The position numbers were made by a program, and so were the translations under genes. A model generated the notes under the pieces. That model searched no databases and was not told where the DNA came from. It saw nothing but the letters and a program-made list of their open reading frames with translations. Below, in pieces: positions 1 to 11,320 of a stretch of DNA of 39,172 nucleotides. The DNA is taken from positions 1 through 39,172 of the forward strand of contig NMRA01001177.1 of assembly GCA_002633005.1 (NCBI GenBank). Direction: 5' to 3'. The number at the start of each line of letters is the position of its first letter. Within the stretch, counting starts at the first letter, position 1. Origin of the DNA: Phoronis australis (lineage: Eukaryota > Phoronida > Phoronidae).

Positions 1-359
1 TAATAAGCTCAACATTTCCCTACGCTCTTGCTGTTTTATTTTTTTTGCGGCACCCAAAGGGGGTGGGGCCCGGGCCTCCTGGACCCCCCTAAATCCGCCT
101 ATGTGTAACTAGGAGTTACGCTATCCACCATGTTCAAAAACTCAGTGCTGACTAGAAAATAATCTAATATCATATAGACATTTTGCAAGGTCATTCTTCT
201 AAAACAATGTATAACATGGGTTTTCAGAATTTGCTATTCTCAATGGGTCCACAAGATTAAAATATTTTATACATTCTCAATTTCCCTTTTCAAATTAGGA
301 TTGTTTTGTTAAGTAATTGAAGCAATCTAGATTATAATCTTGAACATTCCAGTCACCAC

Positions 360-1045
360 AGGGGACAACAAGAGCAACATGGGGCATTGAAATGCATCAC
401 AAACAGTGTGCTTCTGGGGGTGTTTATTTGTATCATAAAAATGGCCACTAGATGGTGCTAAATAGGTAAAATCCAAGCAAAACGATAATATGCTATTGTT
501 TTTTTAATAGAAAACTATTTACCGGATTTCATGAAAAATCTGTTGAGGAACTTTAGAGAAACCAAGGAAAGTGGAAAAAATGAAATAGCCTCCAGGGACC
601 ACAACGTTTGTCATATCTGTCTGAAAGTTGTTGTCTGTAGTCAACTTAATATTAATACACTTAGTGCTAAATTTAATAAGTATCCTGCAATGGGTTAAGA
701 GGATACATCAACAAAAATGTCACTAGGAGGCACCACAGTAGTCAAAATTATTATCGCAACCGTCCTCATCACAATGAGAACACATATGCCAATTTTCACA
801 ATCGTCCTTAGAATGGTTTGGTTGATAGAGAACCTTTGAAGATACAGACTAGGTAAACAAAAAAATAAAATTGCCACTAGGGGGCACACTGGTAGTTGGA
901 TCCATCCAAAAGTTTGCTCATGCTGTCCCATTGATGAGTGGAACATACGTGAAAAACTAGGTTTTGAAGGCAGAGCAGTGGACGCCGGACGGACGGATGG
1001 GTACACGGACAAGGATGACTGCATGATGTATCCACATCTAAAATC
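360..1045 (+). repeat. Interspersed repeat family, copy A (CCACTAG modules)
   Basis: Resembles 21500-22290 and 23150-23960 over most of its length, but is clearly more diverged. Modules begin near 445, 720 and 874 with CCACTAG or CACTAGG followed by a G-rich stretch and GGCAC. The right part carries the phrase 'ggacgccggacggacgg'. The minus-strand open frames here, with PSVRP-like peptides, are a by-product of the GGACGGACGG run and are not genes. No reverse-transcriptase coding or terminal inverted repeats are visible, so the element class is unknown. Confidence 0.8.
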
Positions 1046-1338
1046 ATGTGCACATAACAAAATCCAAATCCACTTGTCCATTTTATCTTTAATGTTTTGA
1101 AAAAAATCAGAATTATCAGCATTCGGCCTATATGAATTCACAAGAAGTATTTCAAACTTTTAACTGCCAAAAAATTGCCAACCGAGTCCTTATGAATACA
1201 TTCAACTTCATACTCAAAATTCTTGTTAAATAAAATGAACACATCCTAGACGGAGTTTCCTGCTCCATGATGGAAATAACAATCTTACCCTCACTGAGTT
1301 TTCACTATGTTTCAATATCATTTTTAAAATGCTCAATA

Positions 1339-1493
1339 TAGTTAAGAACCCAAACCTCTGCAATTCATGGAGACAACAAAAATCATGGTGTTGTTTTAGG
1401 GACTGAAATTACCTGGAAGTATGATATGCCAAAAGTGCCTGAGGCAAGAGAGACTACTAACCAGGTAAGAAAAAATAGACCGACAGCCTTAAA
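1339..1493 (+). repeat. Left copy of 155-bp duplication flanking an N joint
   Basis: Almost identical to 1495-1649, with only a few substitutions, and separated from it by a single N at 1494. The left copy ends and the right copy begins exactly at the N. This is what unmerged overlapping contig ends or two alleles give, so only one copy probably exists in the genome. Confidence 0.9.
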
Positions 1494-1494
1494 N

Positions 1495-1649
1495 TAGTTA
1501 AGAACCCAAACCTCTGCAATTCATGGAGACAACAAAAATCATGGTGTTGTTTTAGGGACTGAAATTACCTACAAGTATGATATGCCAAAAGTGCCTGAGG
1601 CAAGAGAGACTACTAACCAGGTAAGAAAAAATAGACTGACAGCCTTAAA
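1495..1649 (+). repeat. Right copy of 155-bp duplication flanking an N joint
   Basis: Partner of 1339-1493. The sequence continues into unique DNA at 1650, as expected if this contig carries the true continuation. Confidence 0.9.
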
Positions 1650-2919
1650 AAGACATTGAGAGAGTTCTTGGTTAACTGTACTTAGTGCATGTAGCTAACA
1701 AACATAGGAATAGTGTCCAAATTGCTGAGAGCATAAACTTCTCCCTCTATGACCAGTTTGTCTCTACTGATAGCAAGAGTTGGCAAACCAACTGTTTACC
1801 TTTCTCATTATCTGTATTCATCTAATAACCTCACATAGTCTGGCAATTATTGTAAACAGGGCATCTGTCACTAACTGATATTTAAAAATACTACTTCCAA
1901 AAAAAGTTCAACAAATGTCATGAAGAAGATTTTGTGTAATAAATACTATCACCAAAAACCTTCAAATGGAGAAAAATGTTCGAATTTCAGAGAAAGAAAG
2001 CTCAATTTTCACCTGCAGATTGGCGAACCACTATCCCCATACCCTACCACAGCATTGTGTGGCGACACAATAGTTTGTCTAGTTGATTTTAGATCAGATA
2101 ATAATGTTGGAAATTTCTTGGTTCTAACAGTCCAGGGTAATGGTACATAACAAGGACACGGTTCTCTTTATATTCTTCGAAATGTGAGCGTTGGTAAAAT
2201 GACGACATGCAGTAAAAATATGAGCAAATATATTTTCCAGTACGTCCATTGGGAAAACTAATTGCGTAAAGACATAAAAAACTATAGTCAAGCGCGCCTC
2301 GTAAATATTAGACTATTTACAATAAAGTTGAAGGGACACAAGTTCGGCAAAAGAAAATAAAGCCAACATTAGAGAATGGGCATTATCATAAACTTCAAAA
2401 TCTGATCAGTCTCTCAATAATTCAAGCTAGATTTCTCAAACGAGAGCTTCTAAGATCCTTAAATGTGACAAGTCACTATCAAAATACAAAATAGAAGTTC
2501 TTTCTACTATTTGAGTACAAGTTTGTAAACGGTGAGCTTGACCAAAATAGTCCGTGATGGGGTTGCAAATGAAAACTTAACCTCCATGGCATGGATCAAG
2601 TACTAGTGAGACCGGCACATCCTGATTTGCCATGAGTGGGATGTATACAAGCATCTGCAGATATCCAAAACTATAAATCACAATAGTCCTCGCCAGGGGT
2701 CGCTGTACCTTGGTATTGATCTACATCACTAGGTTTAAAGTTCTTCTAAACATGATCCATATAATGAATTTAAGTTTACAATTTAGAGGTTTTACATTTT
2801 TCATTAAATAAATGATTTTACTGTGAACATGTTCATCTTTACATATTGTGTCTTGAATTGAGATTTTACTGTGTTCTCAATGGAAAATAAAAATCAAATC
2901 AGAGACGGACAATGCTCAC
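1650..2919. other. No gene recognised
   Basis: AT-rich sequence with short unrelated open frames only. I see no exon with both splice signals and no repeat shared with the rest of the window. Confidence 0.5.
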
Positions 2920-3085
2920 CGGCTTTTGGTCATCAGACGGTGGTGGGCAGGGTTCTGGCTCAGTAGGGTGACAGTCGTTCATCAATCTCACAGGCTGACG
3001 GTCGATAAGTGTCGGTGCAGGGTCGGAAGGTGGGGGAGGTGCATCTGTCGTGGTCGGTCGAAGAGGGCAGCATCCAGAAAAGAAG
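2920..3085 (-). CDS. Candidate internal exon, proline-rich linker
   Basis: On the minus strand an open frame is bounded by a plausible acceptor (cattAG-type, ...ccatag) and a good donor (CCG|gtgagc). The 166 bases start in phase 2 and end in phase 0. The peptide is rich in Pro, Asp and Thr, including TTTDAPPPPSDPAPT and EPCPPPSDD, typical of a disordered linker between domains. Base composition is distinctly more GC-rich than the flanks, which supports coding. No neighbouring exon of the same gene was found, so protein and function are unknown. The long frame extends further upstream, but that part reads like intron. Confidence 0.4.
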
Positions 3086-3156
3086 CTATGGAAAATAAAT
3101 AAAGTCCATCCATTAACTACAAATTCCCAGTGGGGTACCTTTAGCAATTTTGCTCA

Positions 3157-3811
3157 TGACAGCGTTTTTTCGTTCAGTGACTTGACCAGATGTAGAGGGT
3201 TGTGAGCATGTGATAACATCTAGCTTCTTTCAGTTAACTCCCAAGCACAGTCTTTTGTCTGGTATGACAACAGGCAGGCCAATTATCTACCAGGATTATT
3301 ACAGACCAAGTGTGAACACGTAGTGAAACCCAAAGCAAGTTAGTATATGTTCGGAAAGAATAGATTACCTCCATTCTGACATTTATGGTTGGAGGGCTAG
3401 CTCTCTTTTGTTCAATATTGCTCTACTCTCCAATAATTAGATTGTATCTACCCTAACTGGGTTGTGCTGTTAAAAATAAAAGTTAAGTTATAACACATTT
3501 GAGTATAAACCAATAGCATTTCTGAAATCTTCGTCAAATGGTGATTCTGTTTAGTTTTATAATCGCCAAAATCGCCCAAATGCGTGCAACCAACGTTATG
3601 ACAATCTATTAATTCTTTCCAAATACACCAATTCACTCTGAATTTGACTGCATGTGTTCACAGGTGGTCTGTAATAAGCCTGCTAGATAATTGGCCTTCT
3701 TGTTGTCATAATAGACAAAAGAGTGTGCTTGGCAGTTAACAAAGAAGCTAGATGTTATCACACGCTCAGAGCCCCTACGTCTGGTAAAGTCAGAATGGGA
3801 AAATGCTGTCA
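3157..3811. repeat. Foldback element: imperfect inverted repeat with ~210-bp arms
   Basis: The plus-strand sequence 3157-3366 matches the reverse complement of 3603-3811 along its whole length, diverged but unmistakable. Shared blocks include gataacatctagcttcttt and gccaattatcta, plus a shared 'ttattacagacca'. The loop is about 236 bases. The open frames on both strands of 3633-3950 fall inside the right arm. It could be a foldback transposon, a MITE-like element, or an inverted duplication of a small exon-bearing segment; arm 1 contains an acceptor-like ttctttcag. No target-site duplication was identified. Confidence 0.75.
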
Positions 3812-4082
3812 AGTTACAGTACAAATGCATTTCCCAACAGGCACAACTATAAAATGCTTCTTTAAAGTTATCAGTTTTATTACAGCCATTTACTTGCACA
3901 CCACTTGGACCCATTATGACACTGTTTTGTTTGGAGATGTAGCACATTAACTAAAATACTATGAATTAAAATCATTTAATTTACCATGCAAATGACTTAA
4001 TCATTTCCAAGACCTATACTACAAACATGAACTTGATGAAAACGTTGATGTCTCTCTCACTGAAGACCGTGCGTTCACAAAT

Positions 4083-4196
4083 GCCAAATAACATTACCAA
4101 ATAACCATACCAAATAACATTACCAAATAACCATACCAAATAACACCATACCAAATAACAGTGACCAGATAACCATATCAAATACAACTACCAAAT
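4083..4196 (+). repeat. Short tandem repeat, about 12-bp unit ACCAAATAACNT
   Basis: About nine imperfect units of the type accaaataacat / accaaataaccat follow one another, with degenerate last units (accagataac, atcaaatac). A simple minisatellite with no coding value. Confidence 0.9.
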
Positions 4197-4333
4197 TACT
4201 TCTTGTTCGCACCAAATACTGTATTCTCCTCAATCTTGAAATCACTGAGTTTTTATTTTTAAACAATGCAAGTATTTAGTAATTTACCCTAGACTAGTAC
4301 AAACAGTTCAATTCATACAAAATGCGAAAGAAA

Positions 4334-4433
4334 ATGGCGGACTGTGAACGATTTTTAGCCTTGCCAAACATCTTCGCGAACCAACTCTACACTATCAATA
4401 ACGTCAGCAAGGTCGAGTACATAAGTTATCTGG
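4334..4433 (+). CDS. Candidate first coding exon of an unknown gene
   Basis: An ATG in strong context (aaaATGGCG) opens a 46-codon frame that starts MADCERFLALPNIFANQL. It sits in DNA visibly richer in G, C and CpG than the neighbourhood, as near an animal promoter. A donor at 4434 (TGG|gtacct) leaves phase 1, which is the phase required by the acceptor at 4795/4796 of the next candidate exon. If spliced that way, the two exons give 75 codons without a stop. I do not recognise the protein. Function is unknown, and the frame could also be chance. Confidence 0.38.
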
Positions 4434-4795
4434 GTACCTGCTGGGCAGTTTATGAGCTAGGCAATTACATGGCTTAAATGGCCAACCGAGGGGCTACGTG
4501 TTGCCTATTTATGAGCTTGGCATCGCAATAGCCGAAAAGGACATTCATAGCTGAAATGCCAACAGGTTCTACGAAAAATGCACCCTGATAATTCACTACA
4601 CACGAACATATCCCTATGAAGCACCGAATTATCTGTACAACCTACCACAACCTATAACATTCTACATTTACAGCTCTTCCATCAGACATGCCGGTTTGTT
4701 TACGTAAAAGCGCTACCTGTTGATAATTCGACCACCTAATCAGAACCGCCGATGTAAAAATTAAAAAAATGGCTTGCGTATACTTTTTCTTCTAG

Positions 4796-4920
4796 TGGAC
4801 AAGAAGGGAACCAGCGAGAGTGAGGTCCATGGCCCAGGTCATGATGAGTTCTCAGTTTCGCTAAGAGCCGCGGGTCCGCGGGGAAATCGTTGGGGTGATG
4901 AAAGATTCAGAGAGATTGAA
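4796..4920 (+). CDS. Candidate second exon of the unknown gene starting at 4334
   Basis: A pyrimidine-rich tract with acceptor (ctttttcttctag) precedes an open stretch reading DKKGTSESEVHGPGHDEF and, further on, GPRGNRWGDERFREIE. A possible donor at 4921 (GAA|gtaggc) ends it in phase 0. A second donor-like GTAAGC lies at 4965. The sequence is GC-rich and charged, unlike the AT-rich shadows around it. The acceptor is in phase with the preceding candidate exon. No later exon was found, and the region runs into a LINE fragment at 5325. Product unknown. Confidence 0.4.
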
Positions 4921-5324
4921 GTAGGCTCAGTGATTACTAAACGTTTTTTCTTTGTGGTCTTTAGTAAGCGAATTACTGTATAGATACCCGTGAAAACAGC
5001 ATGTTTTGTGTAGGGGAGTACTGAAATCAATGCGAAAAAGCGAACATAGGGCAGAGAAAACTATGAAAACAAAAAACGGCACTCGGAGATGGGTTGCTGG
5101 TCATGTTTCAGTGAAGTAAATGATGTCCGCAGTATGATCATGGAGATCTTATCGCCGGACAGCATGCAATTCATACGATTACACCAATCATCGCTGACTA
5201 TACTGTCGTGACATCACAGATATTAGTATGGTGACATGATGTATTTAAACATTTTTGTCAGTTTAAGATTTTGCCCCGCGTGGCCTTTTTTCGACGTACT
5301 GGAAATCATAATAGAAATCTGTTA

Positions 5325-5815
5325 TAGTAGTAATACACTTTATTCACTTAATTTAAGTCAAAAACCAAAAAATACAGTTGATACAGATTTACGCTTATGG
5401 AGACTCCGTGAAGAACCCGAGAGGTCCGCTGACCACGGAGCCGCCAGAGAATAAGAAAGAAAAAATACAGCGTTACAGATAAGTAGAACTTTAAAAATTA
5501 GGTGATGATGTACTTTTAAAACTACTTGTGTAAAGACTGGGAGAGATTATCGAAAATAGTTACATACAAAGCAGTTGGTAATAGTGCACTCAAGTTCATA
5601 ATTTTCAAAACAAACATTCTTAAAATAATTTATAACAGAGGATAACGAATGGGTAAAAATTTTTGGGAGACACTTTCAGGAAGGTTGTTAATGATATGAG
5701 GTAGGGCATTTCGAACTGAATCTTCAACAAATGATTTAGTACAACGGGGAGTACGTAAAAGATGTCGTTGCCTAGTGTAATGTTCATGAACAGACCCACG
5801 AGTTATTAAATTGAA
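5325..5815 (-). mobile_element. LINE 3' end (C-terminal ORF2 remnant plus 3' UTR)
   Basis: Read on the minus strand, 5812-5630 encodes the end of a non-LTR retrotransposon ORF: HEHYTRQRHLLRTPRCTKSF, then SVRNALPHIINNLPESV, then a stop at 5630-5632. This is the H-Y-TR...P..T....S.R...P..N.LP signature common at the C-terminus of CR1/L2/Rex-type LINE polyproteins. Downstream is an untranslated tail ending in AATAAAGTGTATTA (signal at 5344-5339). The reverse-transcriptase and endonuclease parts are absent: a 5'-truncated, dead insertion. The short plus-strand frame 5236-5454 lies partly on its antisense strand and is not a gene. Confidence 0.75.
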
Positions 5816-8800
5816 CGTGTTAAAAATGAAGGTAAGTAATTATGAACATATTTGTAGAAAAATTTAATAATAGCAACAACATACAAGTCCTTAAAGTGAC
5901 TTTAGCCTACTTCGTTGAACTAATTCTTGTTTTTATCGTTTCCACTACAAAAGTTTGAGCAGGGCGTCATTTTCAAGTTTTGCATTTTTGCCTAATCTTT
6001 CATCATATTTTGGACTTAAGTGCATTAAATTCGTATTTTCTGGCAAGAATGGGGTTCAACAATCGACATGTCTTTTGTCATCAAGGATTATTTAAACCTC
6101 CAGGATGCTGTATCTCTCCAACGATAACAGTTAGTATTCTAGACATGGTTTTCAATAAATTTCCTCAATGGTTTCCAAAAAGCATTGTGTTGGTTCACAA
6201 TTTGCTTGTAATGAAACCCTATGTTGGGCGATCTGGTCTGACATAATTGATGGGTCTGCATGGGCGGCACACCACTGAAAAAAGTGAGGGCTATAAACCT
6301 CCCCCCCCATTCCCCCATGGTGCGCCACCCATGGTCTTCAATATTTTTTTACAAAAACCGATTGAAGCGATTGAAACTACATTTCACATAAATGAAGTAC
6401 GTCCCATGAAGAAATTCACAATAGCTCATTCAACTGTTGAAAATAACACTACGCTTAAACAGAATTAAAGTGCATGAGGATATTTTGAACGTTTTTTGAG
6501 GGCAGTTGGTTAATGCAATTAAGATACTTACTAAAAACAAATTGAAATCATTCGCAGTATCAAAAATGTAATCTACTGCCAATTTTTACTAGGACGTCAA
6601 TTAAATATTTTGAAAGAGAACTATCGTTTCAACTACACAGCGATAACTAACAACGTCGCAAACGTTTAGCTGCCAATGTTGAATTGCGATTCCGAAGCGT
6701 TCGGGGTTCAANGGTCGACTGTAGGGTCTTCGCATCAGGTCTTGAAAAATGTGCGTTCATACATCCTGCTGAGATACGTTCAAAAGGTTTTTTCTAATTA
6801 TCCGGCCACTACTTTTTAAGTTGGAACGTCGTCAAAATAGTTCATCTTTGGTTCAAATATGTTCAGTAAGTGATGTAGTTTTAAAACGGTTCAAATGGAA
6901 GGTAGTGAATTTTTTTTTTATATTTTTGTGAAAACTGGGCCTCTCTATCCGAAGACAGTTTGCCTTTTCAAACGGGTTTCCGTTAACCTTAATTGGAACG
7001 CTAAAATGCGCTAAACTATGCCAGTTTTTGTGTATAGCCATTTCGAGGTGCTTTGGGGACAGTTTGTGGGATGCTAGTGATTTCAGATAATACTTCCTTA
7101 TCAGTTTCTGCGTGACTATGAAGAAAAAAATATAAAAATTTGGTTTTGTGTTTGTTTTCAAGGAAGATACAATGGAAAAAATATACCATCTCGTATTTTA
7201 CAATCCTTGACTACGGACAGTCAACAGAGTGTAACTCGTGAACTCCATCAAGGGGCTACATTAGTTTTTGCAAATATATTTCTGTGGTTATAACAATGGC
7301 TAATGTCACATGAATTTATTTCATGTTTTGATTATTGCTGGCCCCTGTGGTTGCGCTTTCCATATTTTGATTTCTTTGGTGAAATTCCATACATTTGGTC
7401 AAATAGTTTCTATATCAATGGAACAGTGGCACATGCACGTTTTCGAATGATTCTAACCTGTGCTGTCCCACCATACATCTAAGTTGTGCACAAGGTTACA
7501 TCACTCGTGTGGTTCTGCATTGTTAAATGTTTGCGGAACACATGAATTTAAATCTTAACTAATAACTTCGGTGTTGGGTTTTAATTAAATTCATTTACAT
7601 TGAGTGAATAAATATTGTTTAACATTGTTTTCTAACATAAACCACCTTAACTTTAGTTTTTGTGTTTTGTTTAGAAATTAATTTTTAAGGTTTTAAATCT
7701 TCTCAGTGGCTCCCTGCATGACGGTACTTACATAGATAGCATTTACGGGATGCACAACTCCGATAGGTTTGGTTTTCTAAACATTTTACCCTTATCAGTA
7801 CAAGATTCATAACATGGGTTTGTTTTCCCGCTAATCGATGACCTGCACAGAAACAGTAAATAAAGTGTACGCAATTTGTACTATGAGCTTAATAACACAT
7901 AATCTTTTGGTTTAAATGAGCAGTCTCTCTTGTTCATAAAACCCACAACCGTGCTGTCTGTTTTATGGACAGAAAGAATCTGTACTTGAGCAAATTATGA
8001 TCCACAAAAGAAACGAGGATGAGAAAGGAAGGCTACATTTCGACGTGACTAGTTTTCAAGTATGCTATTCGTTCTATATATCTTTGTTATGTATCTTGTT
8101 CATTTGCTGTAGTGTACTAACGCCAGTATTGTTCGTCATGATTGAGAGAGAATATTATTCTAAAGTTGTTGGTAGAACTCAATTCTCTAATATCCAAGAG
8201 TTTAAACCCCATAAAATACAAATTATTAGAAATGAATAAAAACTGAGATCATGTCAAGACCAGCAAAAACAGTTTTTCCTGTGTGTCATACGTGATTTCG
8301 TCATTATTGCTTTCGGAACACAGTTTCTTGGAAATGAATTTACACATTTCCTGGAAAACGCCACCGGTATAAAGTTGCTTTTTGATGTTTTTTAGTGACT
8401 CTAAGGGTCAGTTTGTCAACATCGAAAATAACCTCGGGTCGTTTCTAACGGTGGAAAAGTAGCTCATGGGGACATTTTTCAATGCTAAGTGACTGTTTTG
8501 AAACGTATGCATCGGCCATTGGCGAGAAAAGTTTAACTTAGCTAATACTCTACCCTTTTCAATTCCTTTATAAGGAGGGTCTCACTCAGGGGCAAAATTA
8601 TTTCTAGTTTCCTCTTTTTTTCATATCTTTTATCATTATTTCGAATTTATTCATGCAAAAACGTTTATTTCAATTAAATTTTACAACACAAAAAGGTATC
8701 TATCACACATGCCTATTTATTTGTGGCCTGGAAAATTTCCCTCTTTTTGTCATTGGTCATTCCAAGCCCTGAATTTCATCTACTCTCATCTCATCTGCTC

Positions 8801-9180
8801 TCAGACAAAGCTAATGATTTGATAATTAAAGAACATTTTTTGGCCTATCATCCAGCACTCGGACAATAAGAGTTTATGAAGCGGGGCATTGCTAATAGAA
8901 GTGACACACCTGCCTCTATCCCAAAACGTAAGGTTAAACGGTCTGCCTGAGCACACAAAATGCCCTGTTATTGTCTTTATCTTGTATGGAAAATTACAGG
9001 TATCATAACATCTAAAAGTGCTGAGCTGTCTTTTTTGCGTCATTTATTCCTCAAACGAAAATTCGCGATTGCTTTTACTACCAAAAGCATGCAGAAGCAG
9101 TGTTTTTTGCTCAAACAGGAAATTCTAAGTGCAATAGCGCCCTGGTGGTATTTTCATTTCCTTGTTTTTCTCTTTTCTAG
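5816..9180. other. Gene-poor AT-rich stretch with an N joint at 6712
   Basis: I find no exon with convincing splice sites here. An 80-codon plus-strand frame at 7997-8239 contains one hydrophobic stretch (FYISLLCILFICCSVLTPVL), which could be a membrane segment, but it has no other support. The 102-codon minus frame at 6853-7161 is low-complexity Lys/Phe and looks like chance. The single N at 6712 has no duplicated flanks. Confidence 0.5.
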
Positions 9181-9258
9181 TCAAAAAAGAACACAGAAAG
9201 GAGAGAATGTTGCTGTTGAACAGTTTCGCCGTGTGTCAAAAAACAGGACATTTTGAAG
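9181..9258 (+). CDS. Possible internal exon next to an N joint
   Basis: A strong acceptor (tttttctcttttctag) at 9180 is followed by 78 bases ending in a weak donor (GAAG|gtgg). Two frames are open. One gives a peptide ending VCQKTGHFE, the other one ending VEQFRRVSKNRTF followed by a stop, so the correct frame is not decided. The single N at 9263 cuts the sequence just after the exon, so the link to the coding stretch at 9343 cannot be checked. Confidence 0.25.
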
Positions 9259-9342
9259 GTGGNTTTAGTGATGCTTCCTTTGTATCAATTGAATGATTAT
9301 TAGCAATCTAGTAATTTATTGATTAAAATTGTATATTAAAAG

Positions 9343-9544
9343 CAATATTTCCTATGGAAGCTTAAGATGTCAAGAAATTCATGGAGTGGTTCTGAACCAG
9401 GGAAAAGCCTGCAAAGATGTTCCCCAATCAAATATTCATATCATCATAGCGGCGCTGGAGAAACACACTAACAAGCTCGATGAAGGGTATCAAATACTCA
9501 AAGCGGCTGTCAATGAAGTTGAAAACATCATCAGTGATGTATAA
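9343..9544 (+). CDS. Candidate terminal exon, unknown helical C-terminus
   Basis: An open frame of about 66 codons ends at TAA (9542-9544). It has balanced amino-acid use and a helix-friendly end: HIIIAALEKHTNKLDEGYQI followed by LKAAVNEVENIISDV, with a hydrophobic residue every three to four positions as in a coiled coil or helical bundle. The start is uncertain: the nearest AG lies at 9341-9342 without a good pyrimidine tract. It may be the last exon of the gene that includes 9181-9258. No family recognised. Confidence 0.4.
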
Positions 9545-11130
9545 GAAGACTGTTGTTCCAATATCAATTTTCCAATGCCAATGCCAGTCGTTGATTGCCT
9601 ACCCTAGAGTACCTTTTGTACACTTTTGAGCCCGTCAATTACCATGGATGTCCCCTACGTGTTCCTACATTCGTTACATTATTACTGCTTATAGATGATT
9701 GCATTGGCTTTTGAAGTACACGATTCTGCTGACATAAAACATCTGGATAAGAACAAAAAAGATGCCACTTTTGAAGCAAGAGGAACTAAAGATCAAATAC
9801 TAAAGCACCGGTCCCAGGTTTATGGATAAAATGTTATACAGCTACTGCTAAGTAGGTTTATTAACGGGTAAGTAAATTTACTATCTTTTGAGCAATTTCA
9901 ACTACCCATGCTTTTGGGTTGACACTCATGGTGCGCTGAATGCGACCCCTAGTTTATGATGTTCTGAGTTGTTCCCCTGCGATGCCCATGCCTTAGGGAA
10001 TATCAGCTCCCAAAATTGAAGTAGTGAATGTAAAATGCAGTTATCTGGGCATTAACTGAAAAAATTGTTCGAGGTAAACACCCGTCGTGGAGTTTCAAAA
10101 GTTTTTATTTTTAAACGCCCATTCTCAGGTTAAGGTCATGTAGGACGTTATTGACAAATTTTTGTTTTTTGCCAAATATCTACAAAACTGTAAATTTTAA
10201 TTCAGTAAAAGTACATAATTTTTGAAATTAGAAAGCCTCAACAGTTTGATTTTTTACCCCTTATAGGTATCTATCATAATTTGGGTCTCAATGTCATTCC
10301 TTTTTCTAAAATTTAGCAAAAAAGAAAGTTACGTTCTTAGCAGTGGTATCCATAACAACCAAATTTCAATTGATATAAATGTTCAAGATGAAATCTTAAA
10401 AATTCTGGTCCAGCTTTCTAAATCATCCCTTGGTTTTCGTTTCAGGAAACTTTTGGGTTTTTTTGTAAAATTCATGAAAGTCCTATTTTTTAAATGCTCT
10501 TCTTGCTAAAATGGCACATTTTGAAAAAAATCCTAGCAGTAGTTTGGAGTACAGTGTACAGAACATATGGTAGTATGCAGATATTTCATATAAATCAAAT
10601 TAGCCATCAATATTGATGTAACTAAGTTAGCCAAATTTGGTCATTTTTCAGGGGTACAACATGACCCCCCCCCCCCCCCCCCGATTTTATGTTATCTGAT
10701 TTTAAGACCCAGGTCCTTAAGTCAACAAAGTATTTTAAGTTAATACATTGGCTCTACATTTAACATACAGAAGATTATACTTTTTAATGTATCACTAAAA
10801 ATTTCCAATTATTTTGTTGCACTGTAAACATATATTAACGTAGTTGAGTCATGACAACGATCAAATAAAAAGTCCCATCAACCAGTCTTCAGTCTGTTGA
10901 GAGACAGACTATATTCAATGTTACACGTAGTTTGACTATTTCCAACAAAGTGCATGGTTTTCTTCAAGTGTCTTATAAAACATATTTTAGCACATTCCTC
11001 ATTCAGACACCACCCACTTCTGAAATGAAACGGTTTGAAGCACTTCAAGGACCAAAAATTGCCACTTTCTGAAAATACGATGAGGCGGGAATTCAGAAAA
11101 TCATGTTAGGTTGCCAAAAACAATCAAGAC
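9545..11130. other. Non-coding stretch; 18-C homopolymer at 10665-10682
   Basis: No gene is recognised. It contains a poly-C run of 18 bases (10665-10682) and several poly-T and poly-A runs. The 72-codon frame at 10291-10509 (MSFLFLKFSKKES...) has no splice or homology support. Confidence 0.5.
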
Positions 11131-11264
11131 CCTTCCAATGTCAAATAGTTCTACAGGACAAAAAGTTTCTCCGCTTCATCCGGGCAGTAAATCTCCAACC
11201 TTCCAATGTCAAATAGTACTACATGACATAAACTTTCTCTGCTTCATCCAGGCAGCAAATCTCC
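11131..11264 (-). repeat. 68-bp tandem duplication covering the end of the last MAEA exon
   Basis: 11131-11196 and 11199-11264 are two copies of one 66-68 bp unit with roughly ten differences. On the minus strand both encode a MAEA C-terminus followed by a stop. The upstream copy gives [14 protein letters not shown] and stop; the downstream copy gives EIYCPDEAEKLFVL and stop. The downstream copy lies in the 3' UTR if the first stop is used. The level of difference suggests an old duplication and not an assembly stutter. Confidence 0.8.
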
Positions 11265-11320
11265 TTAGTCCTTGGACATATAACTTGCCCTTCGTTCATC
11301 CATGCCATTTCTGCAAGTGC
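11219..11320 (-). CDS. MAEA: MAEA last exon (intact)
   Basis: An acceptor (gttgcttccag) precedes 102 bases in phase 0 that encode 33 residues and a TAG stop (11221-11219). The peptide contains [13 protein letters not shown] and ends DEAEKVYVM. This corresponds to the MAEA C-terminus with its CPRTKE motif (the second Cys pair of the RING-like domain) and the ending EKVY-hydrophobic-M. Frame and phase join directly to the donor at 11846. Part of the exon is tandem-duplicated just downstream. Confidence 0.85.
   Translation of the reverse strand, partial: ALAEMAWMNEGQVICPRTKEICCLDEAEKVYVM

Noticed and set aside
695-1122. Minus-strand frames of 148 and 81 codons
   Set aside because: They lie in the CCACTAG-module repeat; the PSVRP-like peptides come from the ggacggacgg run, and the same shadow recurs at 22094-22297 and 23716-23952.
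7997-8239. 80-codon frame with one hydrophobic stretch as a small membrane protein
   Set aside because: AT-rich DNA gives Phe/Leu/Ile-rich chance frames; no splice signal, similarity or context supports it.
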